From: Bidens hawaiensis
Lineage: Eukaryota > Streptophyta > Magnoliopsida > Asterales > Asteraceae
Length of the DNA: 64,000 nucleotides
Reading direction: 5' to 3'
Assembly (NCBI GenBank): GCA_021521415.1
Contig: JAIQDT010000001.1
Location: 3,286,001 to 3,350,000 of the forward strand
Positions 45,411 through 55,100 of this stretch are shown in pieces. Made by a program: the position numbers and the translations under genes. Numbering within the stretch: position 1 is the first letter of the stretch; each line of letters opens with the position of its first letter. The notes beneath the pieces are model-generated. The model saw only the letters and a list, made by a program, of their open reading frames with translations, did no database searches and was not told the origin of the DNA.

Positions 45411-45576
45411 AGAATTTTTAACATAGGCTTTGCTTTGTAATGTCTTCGGACACTCTTGATTATGTAATTTTGTTGGTGTAATTTGATTATGAAATTTGAC
45501 TTTTAATTTGATGTGTATTTTTGCTAAGTGTAAGTAACCGTAGAAATGTTTTGGGTCAGCTGAGTTGTTCCAATCT

Positions 45577-45586
45577 AGGGGGAGAT
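45577..45586 (+). other. Polypurine tract of copia A
   Basis: AGGGGGAGAT directly precedes the 3' LTR. Confidence 0.9.
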
Positions 45587-46810
45587 TGTTGGGTCAAGAA
45601 TTTGACCCAAATGAGGAGATTTGACCTAAATGAAGAATATGGAAGATTGGAATCTTCTCAACCTCCTCAGAATATGCTAAGTAATGAATCCGGGCACACC
45701 TTGGAACTCCGAGCAAGCTTTTACTTAGCCGAGTACGAGATTTTGCCTCCCGGGCAAGGTTTACTTCTGATAGTCTTCTTAAGTGGATATCCGGGCAAGG
45801 TATGCTATTTAGTGTATTCCAGAGTAAGGATCGCTGATTTAGTATCTCCGAGCAAGGTTCACTTTGTCAAGCAGGTTTGTTCTTCAAGACCAAGTATTTT
45901 TCTCTTCCGAGTAAGGTTTGGTTAACCAAGTCCAAGAAGCCAAGTAATTGGAAGACCGGGCAAGGTATTTATTAATAAGTATGGTCCAAGTATACTTGAT
46001 GAGTTAAAGGAATATTTCTAAGTTATATCGAGTAAGGTTCAGCTCAAGCAAGGTACAAAAGATTCCCGAGTACACTTTGCTAATAAGTTATTCAATGACA
46101 AAGAGCCGAACAGGACCATAGAAGAACAGGGTTGCTCGTAAGGAGTTGTCGGGCAAAGTCTGATAAATTCAAGAAGACTGAAGTCTACTCGGTGAATATT
46201 TAACTTGGTAAAATATTCTTTAAGTAAAGTCTATCCGGAAACTGATTCCGAGCACACTTCTATGTTTACCAAGTCTGAAGGAAGGCCGAGTACACTGCGT
46301 ACTCGGAGACTAAAGATTAATGAAAAGCCTACCCAGAAGACTTGTTTTACACTTAGTTTATTTTGAATATGTAATTTGAATATGTACGATTGTATTTAGG
46401 GTTTCTAGAAGGAATGACAGCAGTCCTAGGTTGGCAGGCCTATAAATAGAATATTTAGGGCACGCCGCCAACAGACACAAGATAGAGCACAATATTCGGA
46501 TAAGACCGACACATTAATTGAGAGAATATTGTGTGTGACGGCTGTCTTAGGATTCCTAGTAAACCCTAAATCGATTATCCTTTTGTATGATTAACATTAT
46601 ATAAATGGAAATCTTTTGAGTGAATCCTGAGTGTGCCTTCTATCTTTGATTATTCATTGCAACCGTATGTTTGTTATTGATTCCGCCTTTAACAAACGGA
46701 TATCTTTCTAAATATAGTAACCCGTCATTAACTCTCTTGTCAACACGATTAATTTGTGTGAGTTATGACATGACTGATTAAGATCCAGCAGAAATCAAAG
46801 GGGACCGACA
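45587..46810 (+). mobile_element. 3' LTR of copia A
   Basis: 1224 bp, about 98% identical to the 5' LTR, with the same CCGAG/CCGGG motif array. The TSD GTAAG follows at 46811-46815. Confidence 0.93.
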
Positions 46811-46815
46811 GTAAG

Positions 46816-47468
46816 GATTTGTCGGGCAAAGTTTGACAAAACCAAGAAGTCTGAAGTCTACCCAGTGAGTATTTTACTTGGTAAAATACTCTTTAAGTAA
46901 AGTCTACCTGGAAACTGATCCCGGGCACACTTCTATGTTTACCAAGTCCAAAGGATGGCAGAGTACACTGCGTACTCGGAGACTGAAAAATGATGAAAAG
47001 CCTACCCGGAAGACTTGTTTTATACTTAGTTTATTTTGAATATGTAATTTGAATACGTATGATTGTATTTAGGGTTTCTAGAAAAAATGATAGCTGTCAT
47101 AGGGTGGCAGGCCTATAAATAGAATGTTTTAGGGCACGCCGCCCAAGACACACGGATAAGGATAGACAGACACATTTATTGAGAAAAAATATTGTGTGGC
47201 GGCTGTCCTAGGATTCCCAATAAACCCTAAATCGATTATCCTTTTGTATGATTAACTCTATATAAATGGAAATCTTTTGAGTGAATCCTGTGTGTTCTTT
47301 CTAAATCTGATTATTAATTGCAACCGTAAGTTTGTTATTGATTCTGCCTTTAACAAACGGTAATCTTTCTAAAATTAGCAACCCGTCATTAACTCCCTTG
47401 TCGACACATTAATCTTTGTGAGTTATGACATGATTAAGTAAGATCCAGCTGAAATCGAGGGCCTGACA
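46816..47468 (+). mobile_element. Solo copia LTR S1, right half
   Basis: Continuation of 6408-6965 after copia A. It ends GGGCCTGACA and is followed by TACTA, the changed copy of TATTA. Confidence 0.85.
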
Positions 47469-47473
47469 TACTA

Positions 47474-48785
47474 TAATAAAATCTATATATTAAATGTAAA
47501 TTAGCAACCGCTAACAGTCGATCTAGTCGTATGCCCCGCTAGATAAATTGCTAAACAGATGAGATGAAAGGAAATAAGAACTACACAAAGGTAAGAACAA
47601 TACCTATGGATACAAATGTGTAAGAATAATCCTGTATCTTGTTAAACTAGAACTCACTCAGCGTAGCCGCCTTTTAGTATGCACATAAGTGAGTAGGATG
47701 AGGCAGGTTGCTTGAGGAGAGACCCGTGGCAAATGAATGAAGACTGGCATCGAAGACGGAAGATCCACGTGTTGTTTATGTTATCGTTAAAGACTTAATG
47801 TATTTTGTTCAGAACAAGTACTTATGTTTTGTAAGAATGTTTAATGTTAAGTATTCTGCGAAATGTTTTAATTAACTCAGATTTTAGAACTGTGTTTATG
47901 AGTCAATCCAACACCAAAGTATGGCTACTGGGAACGGGGCATTACATAATACCCCCTTTCGTCGTCTCGTTTTCCCGACCAATCTCCTGCCGTCGGATTC
48001 CGGCGCCAGGAACCCTTTAAACCAGCCGATAATCACGTTTTGGACCCATTTAGTTTTATTAACTTCTTTAGCCGTTGATATTATAATAAAATCAATATAT
48101 TAAATGTAAATTAGCAACCTCTAACCGTCGATCTAGCCGTACGCCCCGCCGGATAAATTGCTAAACCGATAAGACGAAAAGAAAATAAGAACATGATAAA
48201 GATAAGAACGGTACCTATGGGTACAAATGTGTAAGAATAATCCTATATCTTGTTAAACTAGAACTCACTCAGCGTAGCTGACTTTTAGTATGCACGCAGG
48301 TGAGTAGGCTGAGGCAGGTTGCTTGAGGAGAGATACGTGGAAAATGAATGAAGTCGGGCATCAGACGGAAGATCCAGGTGTTGTTTATGTTATCGTTAAA
48401 TACTTAAATATATTTTGTTCAGAATACGTACTTATGTTTTGTAAGAATGTTTAATATTAAGTATTCCGCAAAAAGTTTTAATTAACTCAGATTTATAACT
48501 GTGTTTATGAGTAAATCCAACACCAAAGTAGGGATACCGGGAACGGGGCCTTACAAAACACCCCCTTTCGCTGTTCCGTTTTCCTGACCAAACTCTGGTT
48601 ACCGGATTCCGGCGCCGGGAACCCTTCAAACCAACCGATAATCGTGTTTTGGACCCACTTAATTTTATTAACTTCTTTAACCGTCGATATTATAATAAAA
48701 TCAATATATTAAATGTAAATTACAACCGCTAACCGTCGATCTAGCCGTATGTCCTGCCGAATAAATTGCTAAACCGATAATGACC
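47474..48785 (+). repeat. ~610-bp tandem repeat, two full copies plus a partial
   Basis: Units start at 47473, 48083 and 48692 (ATAATAAAATC...), with the first copy stranded at 5890-6407. Each unit contains the acceptor-side hairpin and acceptor of the gypsy LTR intron (near 47657 and 48265) and a GGGGCCTTACA end-like motif. It looks like a tandem duplication within a gypsy LTR. Confidence 0.8.
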
Positions 48786-48813
48786 CATTAACACAATTCT
48801 ATTGCAATTACAC

Positions 48814-48822
48814 CTATAAATT
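48814..48822 (+). promoter_or_regulatory. TATA box of G7
   Basis: CTATAAATT precedes a CA/CT-rich leader by about 30 bases. Confidence 0.5.
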
Positions 48823-49116
48823 GAGGCCAAACCTTCATTACAACTTGTTCACAAACTCGATTATCACTGAAATTCACTAAAGACATCCATATTAATCCTT
48901 GAAGTTATTTTCCGGTGAACCTTCGTCTAACCTCAAACAAGGCAGTTTCCAGGTACTTAAATTATGCAATAAGTTAGTTTTTGAACAATAATCAAAACCC
49001 TAACGTAATCTAAACAAACATGGAACCATTTGCATGAATTGAAAACTGGGGTTTCCATAAAGAAGATGAACCATAATGCTTGTTTATAAATATTCGTTTT
49101 CATTTCATATCTTAAT

Positions 49117-49189
49117 TAGCATGGTAGTTCATCTAGTTTGAACATGCTTTTGTTTTGAATGAGACCCGGGTTTGAAACCCGGGTCAGAC
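49117..49189 (+). other. tRNA-like segment in G7
   Basis: A-box-like TAGCATGGTAG and, about 50 bases on, ACCCGGGTTTGAAACCCGGGT, a T-arm-like stem with B-box character. Confidence 0.4.
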
Positions 49190-49280
49190 AGTTCTTTTTT
49201 TGTACATATCTTTTTATTATTAATAATTAATATAACTTAAAATGTAAATGTATTTAATAATTTAAACCCGTACTCTTAAC

Positions 49281-49355
49281 AAGTAGATTAACTGGATCAA
49301 CTGGATAATACACTGGCCTTATAAAGCATAGACCCAAGTTCCAAACCCGGGTCAG
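49281..49355 (+). other. Second tRNA-like segment in G7
   Basis: TCAACTGGATAATACACTGG followed by AAGTTCCAAACCCGGG (B-box-like GTTCCAAACC). Confidence 0.4.
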
Positions 49356-49914
49356 AATGTTATATAAGTTTTTTAACATTAATAGTCTCTATTTAATAAT
49401 TTAATCAATTAAAAATCATAATAAAACTATAAAAAAAATTTTAAACTAAATAAAATTTTATAATTAAATATAAAATATACTTAACTGTTTTACACTTAGA
49501 AACCGAACTTCTGTTTTCGTAAACCGTAAATAAAATTCGTTCGTTAGTAATAAACGTATACTTTAATTACTTAAAAAATTAGTTCGTTGAAACCGTTAAA
49601 TCTATTATTTCAACTCATAATTGTTAGTCTAAAATATACACATCTAGTTTAGTATCTTTTCATTAAAATATTATATCTTATCAATAATCGAATACCGTTA
49701 AAATGTACAATATGATTATTATAATCAGAAGCTTTAAAATTAGTTAAAATAACAATAAAATGCCAATCAGTTCTTAAATAAGTTTATCGTAATAACATCG
49801 TTAGAATTAGCCGTTAAATTTCGAGTTTATTCTTATTATAGTTCGTACGGATCATTTGCTTTGGTTTCTTTGACGCTTTTGGTTTATTCTTAGTATTTCG
49901 CTTCGGTCGCAAAG

Positions 49915-50313
49915 GTGAGTTTCTCACACCCCCTTTCTAAACGGTTTACATTTTGGGGGTAATATGCATATCCTATTTAAACGTTTTCTATTATTACTTA
50001 TTCAAACTACAATTCGTATTATGGACTTGTGTTTACTTGCTTATGTGCGTTGTGCTATTATCCGAATACGTTGGTTGTCCCCAACAGAAAAGGACCTTAT
50101 GTGCGTTGTGCTATCCAAGTACGTTGATCTGCCTCAACTGGAGAGGACCTTGCATGCATTGTGCGATATCCCCAATACGTTGGTTGTTACCAATTGGAAA
50201 GGACTGTACTTGCATTGATTACACGATTCATAGAATTGTATATTTTTTACGTATAATGACAAACTATGTTGATTTTCACCAACTTCTTGTAGTTGATTTT
50301 ATGCATGCTACAG
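49915..50313 (+). other. Putative intron in G7
   Basis: AAAG|GTGAGTTTC to ATGCTACAG|GTGCGG. Three ~57-bp hairpin-forming repeats (GTTGGTTGTCCCCAAC type) lie at 50043-50212. The hairpin CAACT-TCTTGT-AGTTG is at 50280-50295. Confidence 0.55.
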
Positions 50314-50570
50314 GTGCGGTGATTAGAGAACGACGTAAAGAAAGACACTAGTTTTTAGGTTATAAAAATTAATCAATAAATTATAATAAATGTCTATCCT
50401 TAAATTGGTTATATTTGTTTACTTGAACTTGTGTGCTTGTGTTTTAAACGAATTAATGATATTACGGTCACTTAATTGTGCCACGTGTGTTTGAACAATC
50501 TGTATGTCACAGTGGGGCTTTTCTGCTTAAGCCAGGGAGTTACATCGAGTCATTTATTAAACTGCGATTC

Positions 50571-51424
50571 TGTAACACCCCGGCTAAAGCGGAAACGCCT
50601 GAGTGTGATGTACAGATTGCTCAAACACACGTGAAACTATTAGGTGACCATAATAACATTATTTCAATTATTTCTGCATGTAACACAAGTTTATCAAGTA
50701 ATACAAGTTGTGACAAATAATAAACAAATGATAAGTTGTTCTTTGAATATCCTATAGGCATGCTATGTGTCTTCTAACTTTCATCCTCGTATCTTTACAC
50801 CTGTATCATATGTATAAAATAAAGTCAGCTATGAACATAGTTTGTAAATGCATATACTACCCCAAAATATGAAAGCGTTTAAAAAGGGGTTGTGAAAACT
50901 CACCTTAGAAATTGATGCTATTGAAAACCGAAAGCGTCTACAAGAGGGTAAACAGCGAACAAACCGAAAGCATCACAAAAGCCTAATCGATCAATCCACA
51001 CTAGCTAGGATAAATAAATACAAGCCTCCATCGCTAATCTAGCGGGGTTATATCTCATATTGAAAGCTAGGAATTATTTGACTAGTTTTATAGATTTTAA
51101 TTATTATATTAATATTTAAGTTTTTAACGGAATTAATAATATAATATTATTAGTTATTGACGAAGACGCAAAGTTAACATGTTTGGGATTCTTGAATTAA
51201 TAATTACAAGTTGGAAAATACTTAACATTTTAACGAAATGAATTTAAACGATTTAAAGTTACGATATAAGTTATATAACAATTTTTTATTAACTTTTTAC
51301 GAAGGTGGGAGTTTGGTTTTTAAGCGAAAATAGTGAGATATATTTTATACTTAATTTATATAATTTTTATTTAATTTAAACTAATTTTTATAAATTAATT
51401 ATGATTTTAAAAATATTTATTAGG

Positions 51425-51485
<61 letters not shown>

Positions 51486-51738
51486 GAGTTTAATTAAAAA
51501 AACTAAGGCTTGACCCGGGATTCGAACCCCGGTCTAATCGTTGAAAATGAAGTGAAGTAAGAAGATGAGATAAGTAACATATTCGTTTAAAGTAAAGTTT
51601 TTATTAATTACATAAACTAACAAAAGAAAACAATTTATATTACTTTATATTAAAAAGTTTAACCCAGGATTGAACGCGGGTCTCGAGTGCCCAACAACCA
51701 GACACAACCATGTGAACCAAAGAAATAATTAGTTAAAT
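50571..51738 (-). mobile_element. Inverted gypsy LTR (G8), minus strand
   Basis: Read on the minus strand it ends GGGGTGTTACA at 50571. Its terminal ~140 bases are homologous to the end of G7 in opposite orientation, with 26 bases between the two ends. It has a donor AAG|GTGAGTTTTC at 50903 and an acceptor near 50752, and B-box-like segments at 51508-51535 and 51659-51722. The right edge is approximate. No open frame of note. Confidence 0.6.
51426..51483. repeat. (AAT)n microsatellite
   Basis: About 19 AAT units inside G8. Confidence 0.95.
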
Positions 51739-52435
51739 GTAAGGCCCCGAATCCCGGGAACCCTACAGTTGGTATTCATAAAAAAATACTTGTAAAAATA
51801 CTTAAACTTGAAAACAGTTCATTCCATTAAAACAATCAATTCAGAGTACATTTTAGCGAAAAACATAAATAATAAAAAAAGTTCCCAAAACCCGAGAATT
51901 AAGCCCAAAACCAATTTAAATGTATTTGATAAAACTTTTAAAAATAAATGTTCAATATTTAAATCTTCCGTTCAGGTATGCCCTTCACCGTCCAAGTAGT
52001 TTCGTGCACGTCCAAAAGGTAAGGCATCCTCCTCCTAACCTGAAACTCACACTAACATGCACACAAAGTCAGCTTAAGCTGAATGAGTTCAAGTTTTAAT
52101 AAATAACATCAATAATAATAATAATCATAATAGTCATTCCAAATGTTTTAAACTATAAAAGGGATACATCAGTTAGGCCATCTTCTTCAATAAATAATCA
52201 TCCTTATACATATATATAAACATATTTATAAGTGCATCCCTATATATATATATAACATCCAAGTAATAATATCAGGGTCGAGCAAACGTACAACCCAAAC
52301 ACGTAACATCTCATCAACGTATGCAAACAAATATTCGGTTTTATTTTTTTCGGTTATATTCTTGGAAACGAGTTGGATGGGTATGGAGTTGTTTTGAATT
52401 GGGTAAAAGATGAACATCCTAGTAATGGATATGTT
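51739..52435 (-). mobile_element. Gypsy LTR fragment, minus strand
   Basis: It ends GGGGCCTTACA at 51739 on the minus strand, matching the G3 end. An acceptor TTTCAG|GTTAGG (52040) is preceded by the hairpin TCAGCT-TA-AGCTGA (52069-52082). The donor side is not found. The right edge is approximate. Confidence 0.5.
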
Positions 52436-52946
52436 AATTATTTATGGGTTTAAATAACAATTTTTATCTTGGTTCATTTGGTTTGTACGTTAGTTATTAA
52501 ACTAGAGGTCTCGGGTTCGGGTCTAATTCTAGACCGGTTTTGGTTTTGGTTTTTTTATACTTAACAAATTTGTTGTTACTATTAGTATTAATATCAATTC
52601 ATAAAGATTATTATTAGTATTATTATTATCATTATTATATATATAAAAGTTGTGATTAATATTATTAAAGATCATATTATTATTATCTATTAAAATCATA
52701 TTTTATCATTAATTACTAGCAATAATATTATTATAGTTATTTTGTGAATTTGTTTAGATATCGAACCAACATCGAGTACGGTATCATTATTTACTATCAA
52801 TATTATTTATTATTTTTATCAACAACGCTTTAATAAATACTTAGATTGTTATTCTTTAACTATTATTATTAGTATCATACTATATTAGTATTATTAATAA
52901 TTACTGTTATTATTATTATCATCATTATCTTACATATATATATATA

Positions 52947-53330
52947 GGATGAATATCATTACAGAACTGCTAAATTGTTTAAGAACTCGAAGGAACCATT
53001 GAAAATAAACTTTTTTTATAAAAATTTTTGTATGTTAATGTTATTTGAGTGTAGTATTTTCATTTTTTATATCTATATTTATGATTACAATTTTGAAAAT
53101 TAGTTTTTTTTTACATATCTATGTTTTGTTTTACACCTATGTATATTTATGGTATATAAATTTTACACATATGTAAAATTGTGATTAACATATATAATCA
53201 AATTTTTTTATATAAAATATGGTAAAATTACTCTAAAATAATGTTAATGTATAATTTTTTTTTAAAATGTTGTGTTGTGTAGAGTTCCTAAGAGTTCTTA
53301 ACTTTTTTAGAGTTCTTAAATGATACCAAC

Positions 53331-53332
<2 letters not shown>
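52947..53332. mobile_element. MITE with ~50-bp terminal inverted repeats
   Basis: The left end GGATGAATATCATTA and the inverted right end GGTTGGTATCATTTA start arms that align over about 50 bases (sharing TAAGAACTC). The interior is AT-rich and non-coding. Flanks are ATATATATA on both sides, compatible with a 9-bp Mutator-type duplication but low in complexity. Confidence 0.65.

Positions 53333-53368
<36 letters not shown>
53333..53368. repeat. (AT)n microsatellite
   Basis: AT run directly next to the MITE. Confidence 0.9.
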
Positions 53369-53370
<2 letters not shown>

Positions 53371-54646
53371 CATATATTTTTTGAATTGTTATTATCATTA
53401 CTATCTTTATCATTAATAACATCATTATAAGCTTTATTATCTATTCATTTTATAAAACCGAACTCTTGATTTAAACACGTCTTGTTTCTATTCAATATTG
53501 GGTTAGTTAGTTAAAAGCCCAATAAAATAATATTATTTTATTTTAAATTATCAATTAAGTACGAGTCCTAATCGTTAACAAATTAACCGGTAACCCAAAT
53601 TAACAACCGAACCTTCCCGTTCAATGTTCTCAAATGTAGTTTCAAATAAAATTCAAGTTCATTAATATATTTTATTTAAATGTTTTCAATTAGCTTTCAA
53701 GTCGGATTCATTCGTTTCGTTTGCAAGCTTTCTACATTTCGATCATTATTATTTCTCGACTCGTCAATCGAGGTGAGTACTTTCATATCCCGTTTTCCAT
53801 CTTTCATTTTGGGGTGACATTTCATACTTATCAAACTAAATGCTGTATTTACTTGAATCTTAAACCCACAAACGTGATTTTATACTTTACTTAAATAATT
53901 GCTCGATTTGGTGTTCTATGCTTATATGCCTATGTGTTTATTGATTTTGATTGGTGGAATCTATAAATCCGTGAACTATCTGGTATTCTCTTATAGCACG
54001 GTGTCGTTGACGTAATGCAATTAACGATAACTATAAAATCCTAGCTAGGTGGCGCTAATGTGTTTAGCGTCTATTTATCCAAATCTAGTGCTTTTATTTA
54101 TTGTTTTGTGGCTTTTCTTACTATATACCAATGTTGCTCAAACTTATGAATTGCTCACCAACCTTTGTGTTGACAAACTTTATTTTATGAAATGTTACAG
54201 GTTTGACTTTTATTGACTCGAGGACTTGACGAAAACGTTACCAAGACTATTATGATATTAGTAAAACAAACAATATAATTGCTACTTGTATTCAACTTGT
54301 TTGTGTGGACGAGATGTGTTGTTTATTGATTTGTTGAAATATAATGAGTTGAATAAATATTGTCACTTTAAATAGTGTCTTGTGTTTTTGGGCAATCCGT
54401 TGCACCCCGACATGTTCCGCCGCCTTTGGTCGGGGTGTGACACGCATCATGGAAATCTACCATACAAATCAATGACTGTCCTAAAGCCTTTTAAGCTTAA
54501 TAACTTCACCTGTTAGGCACACAGAAGCAATTTTTTTCTATCATTTTCCAAAGATCGGATCAATTTTCATTTGACAAATGTTTTGAAGCTTCAAAAAGCT
54601 GTTAACTGAATAATCATATAACTTCCCAAAAGACAGTTTAAAACTC

Positions 54647-54772
54647 TGTCACCCGGTCACTCTTAGTTTTCAGGTAATTGGATATTCCGTATATCCACAA
54701 GTGGTTAACAGGACCAAACACAAAATGAAATACATGTCCCTCCAACTTAGAGTTACCGACATAATTTTAAGT
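54647..54772 (-). repeat. Post-pol module, copy C1
   Basis: Shares the GGACATGTA...TTTGGTCC and CCAATTACCTGAAAA-type blocks with the other copies. Confidence 0.6.
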
Positions 54773-54798
54773 GAAAGAGTTCAAAACAAAACACATCA

Positions 54799-54924
54799 CA
54801 ATCGCCCCGGATGCTTTTAGTATTTAGGTAAATGGCTATCTTGTGAATCTACGAGTAGATGACTGGACCAAACATATACAAGTATATGTCCTTCAAACTT
54901 GAGCAGCTGACATAATTTTAAGCG
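54799..54924 (-). repeat. Post-pol module, copy C2
   Basis: On the minus strand, GGACATATACTTGTATATG then TTTGGTCC, then ATAGCCATTTACC and GGGGCGATT. Confidence 0.7.
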
Positions 54925-55100
54925 AAAGTGAATAACGAAAGAAGAATAACGCACACACATTTTTATTTTTATTTTTTTTATGAAATGAGAAAACGCACAC
55001 ATACTAATTTTAACTTTTTTATTTTTCTCCCCCTAAATATGTGCAAATTTAGAAAATATGTACAAATTTATACTAAAAAAGACTCAATTCTCGAAACGAA

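Larger units (their letters stand above)
6966..46810 (+). mobile_element. Copia A: Sirevirus-type LTR retrotransposon with two nested insertions
   Basis: LTRs of 1223-1224 bp bound the element and a perfect target-site duplication GTAAG flanks it (6961-6965 and 46811-46815). Order on the plus strand: LTR, primer site, gag with two zinc knuckles, protease, integrase, reverse transcriptase, RNase H, long post-pol spacer, extra ORF, polypurine tract, LTR. This pol order is that of Ty1/copia. Long gag, several polypurine tracts and a post-pol ORF point to the Sirevirus (SIRE/Maximus) lineage. Without copia B and G2 it measures about 15.2 kb. The two LTRs differ at roughly 2% of sites by eye. Confidence 0.93.
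48786..50544 (+). mobile_element. Ty3/gypsy LTR (G7), plus strand, left edge unclear
   Basis: Contains a TATA box (48814-48822), two tRNA-like segments, a donor at 49915 and an acceptor ending 50313. It ends AGGGAGTTACA at 50544. No primer site follows, so it is a 3' or solo LTR. Confidence 0.65.
52436..54440 (+). mobile_element. Ty3/gypsy LTR (G5), plus strand, with MITE inside
   Basis: It ends GGTCGGGGTGTGACA at 54440. The donor GAG|GTGAGTAC is at 53773 and the acceptor TTACAG|GTTTGAC ends at 54200, with the hairpin CAAC-CTTTGT-GTTG at 54159-54172. A tRNA-like segment lies at 52480-52545. Its start was not identified. It cuts the post-pol region of copia C. Confidence 0.6.
54441..55100 (-). 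other. Post-pol spacer of copia C with modules C1 and C2
   Basis: Module copies lie at 54647-54772 and 54799-54924. A polypurine-tract-like TTAGGGGGAGAAAA (minus strand) is at 55024-55037. No open frame of note. Confidence 0.6.

Noticed and set aside
50571..51738. 3' LTR partner of G7 as one complete element
   Set aside because: Orientation is inverted and only 26 bases separate the two ends, so they cannot be the LTR pair of one element.
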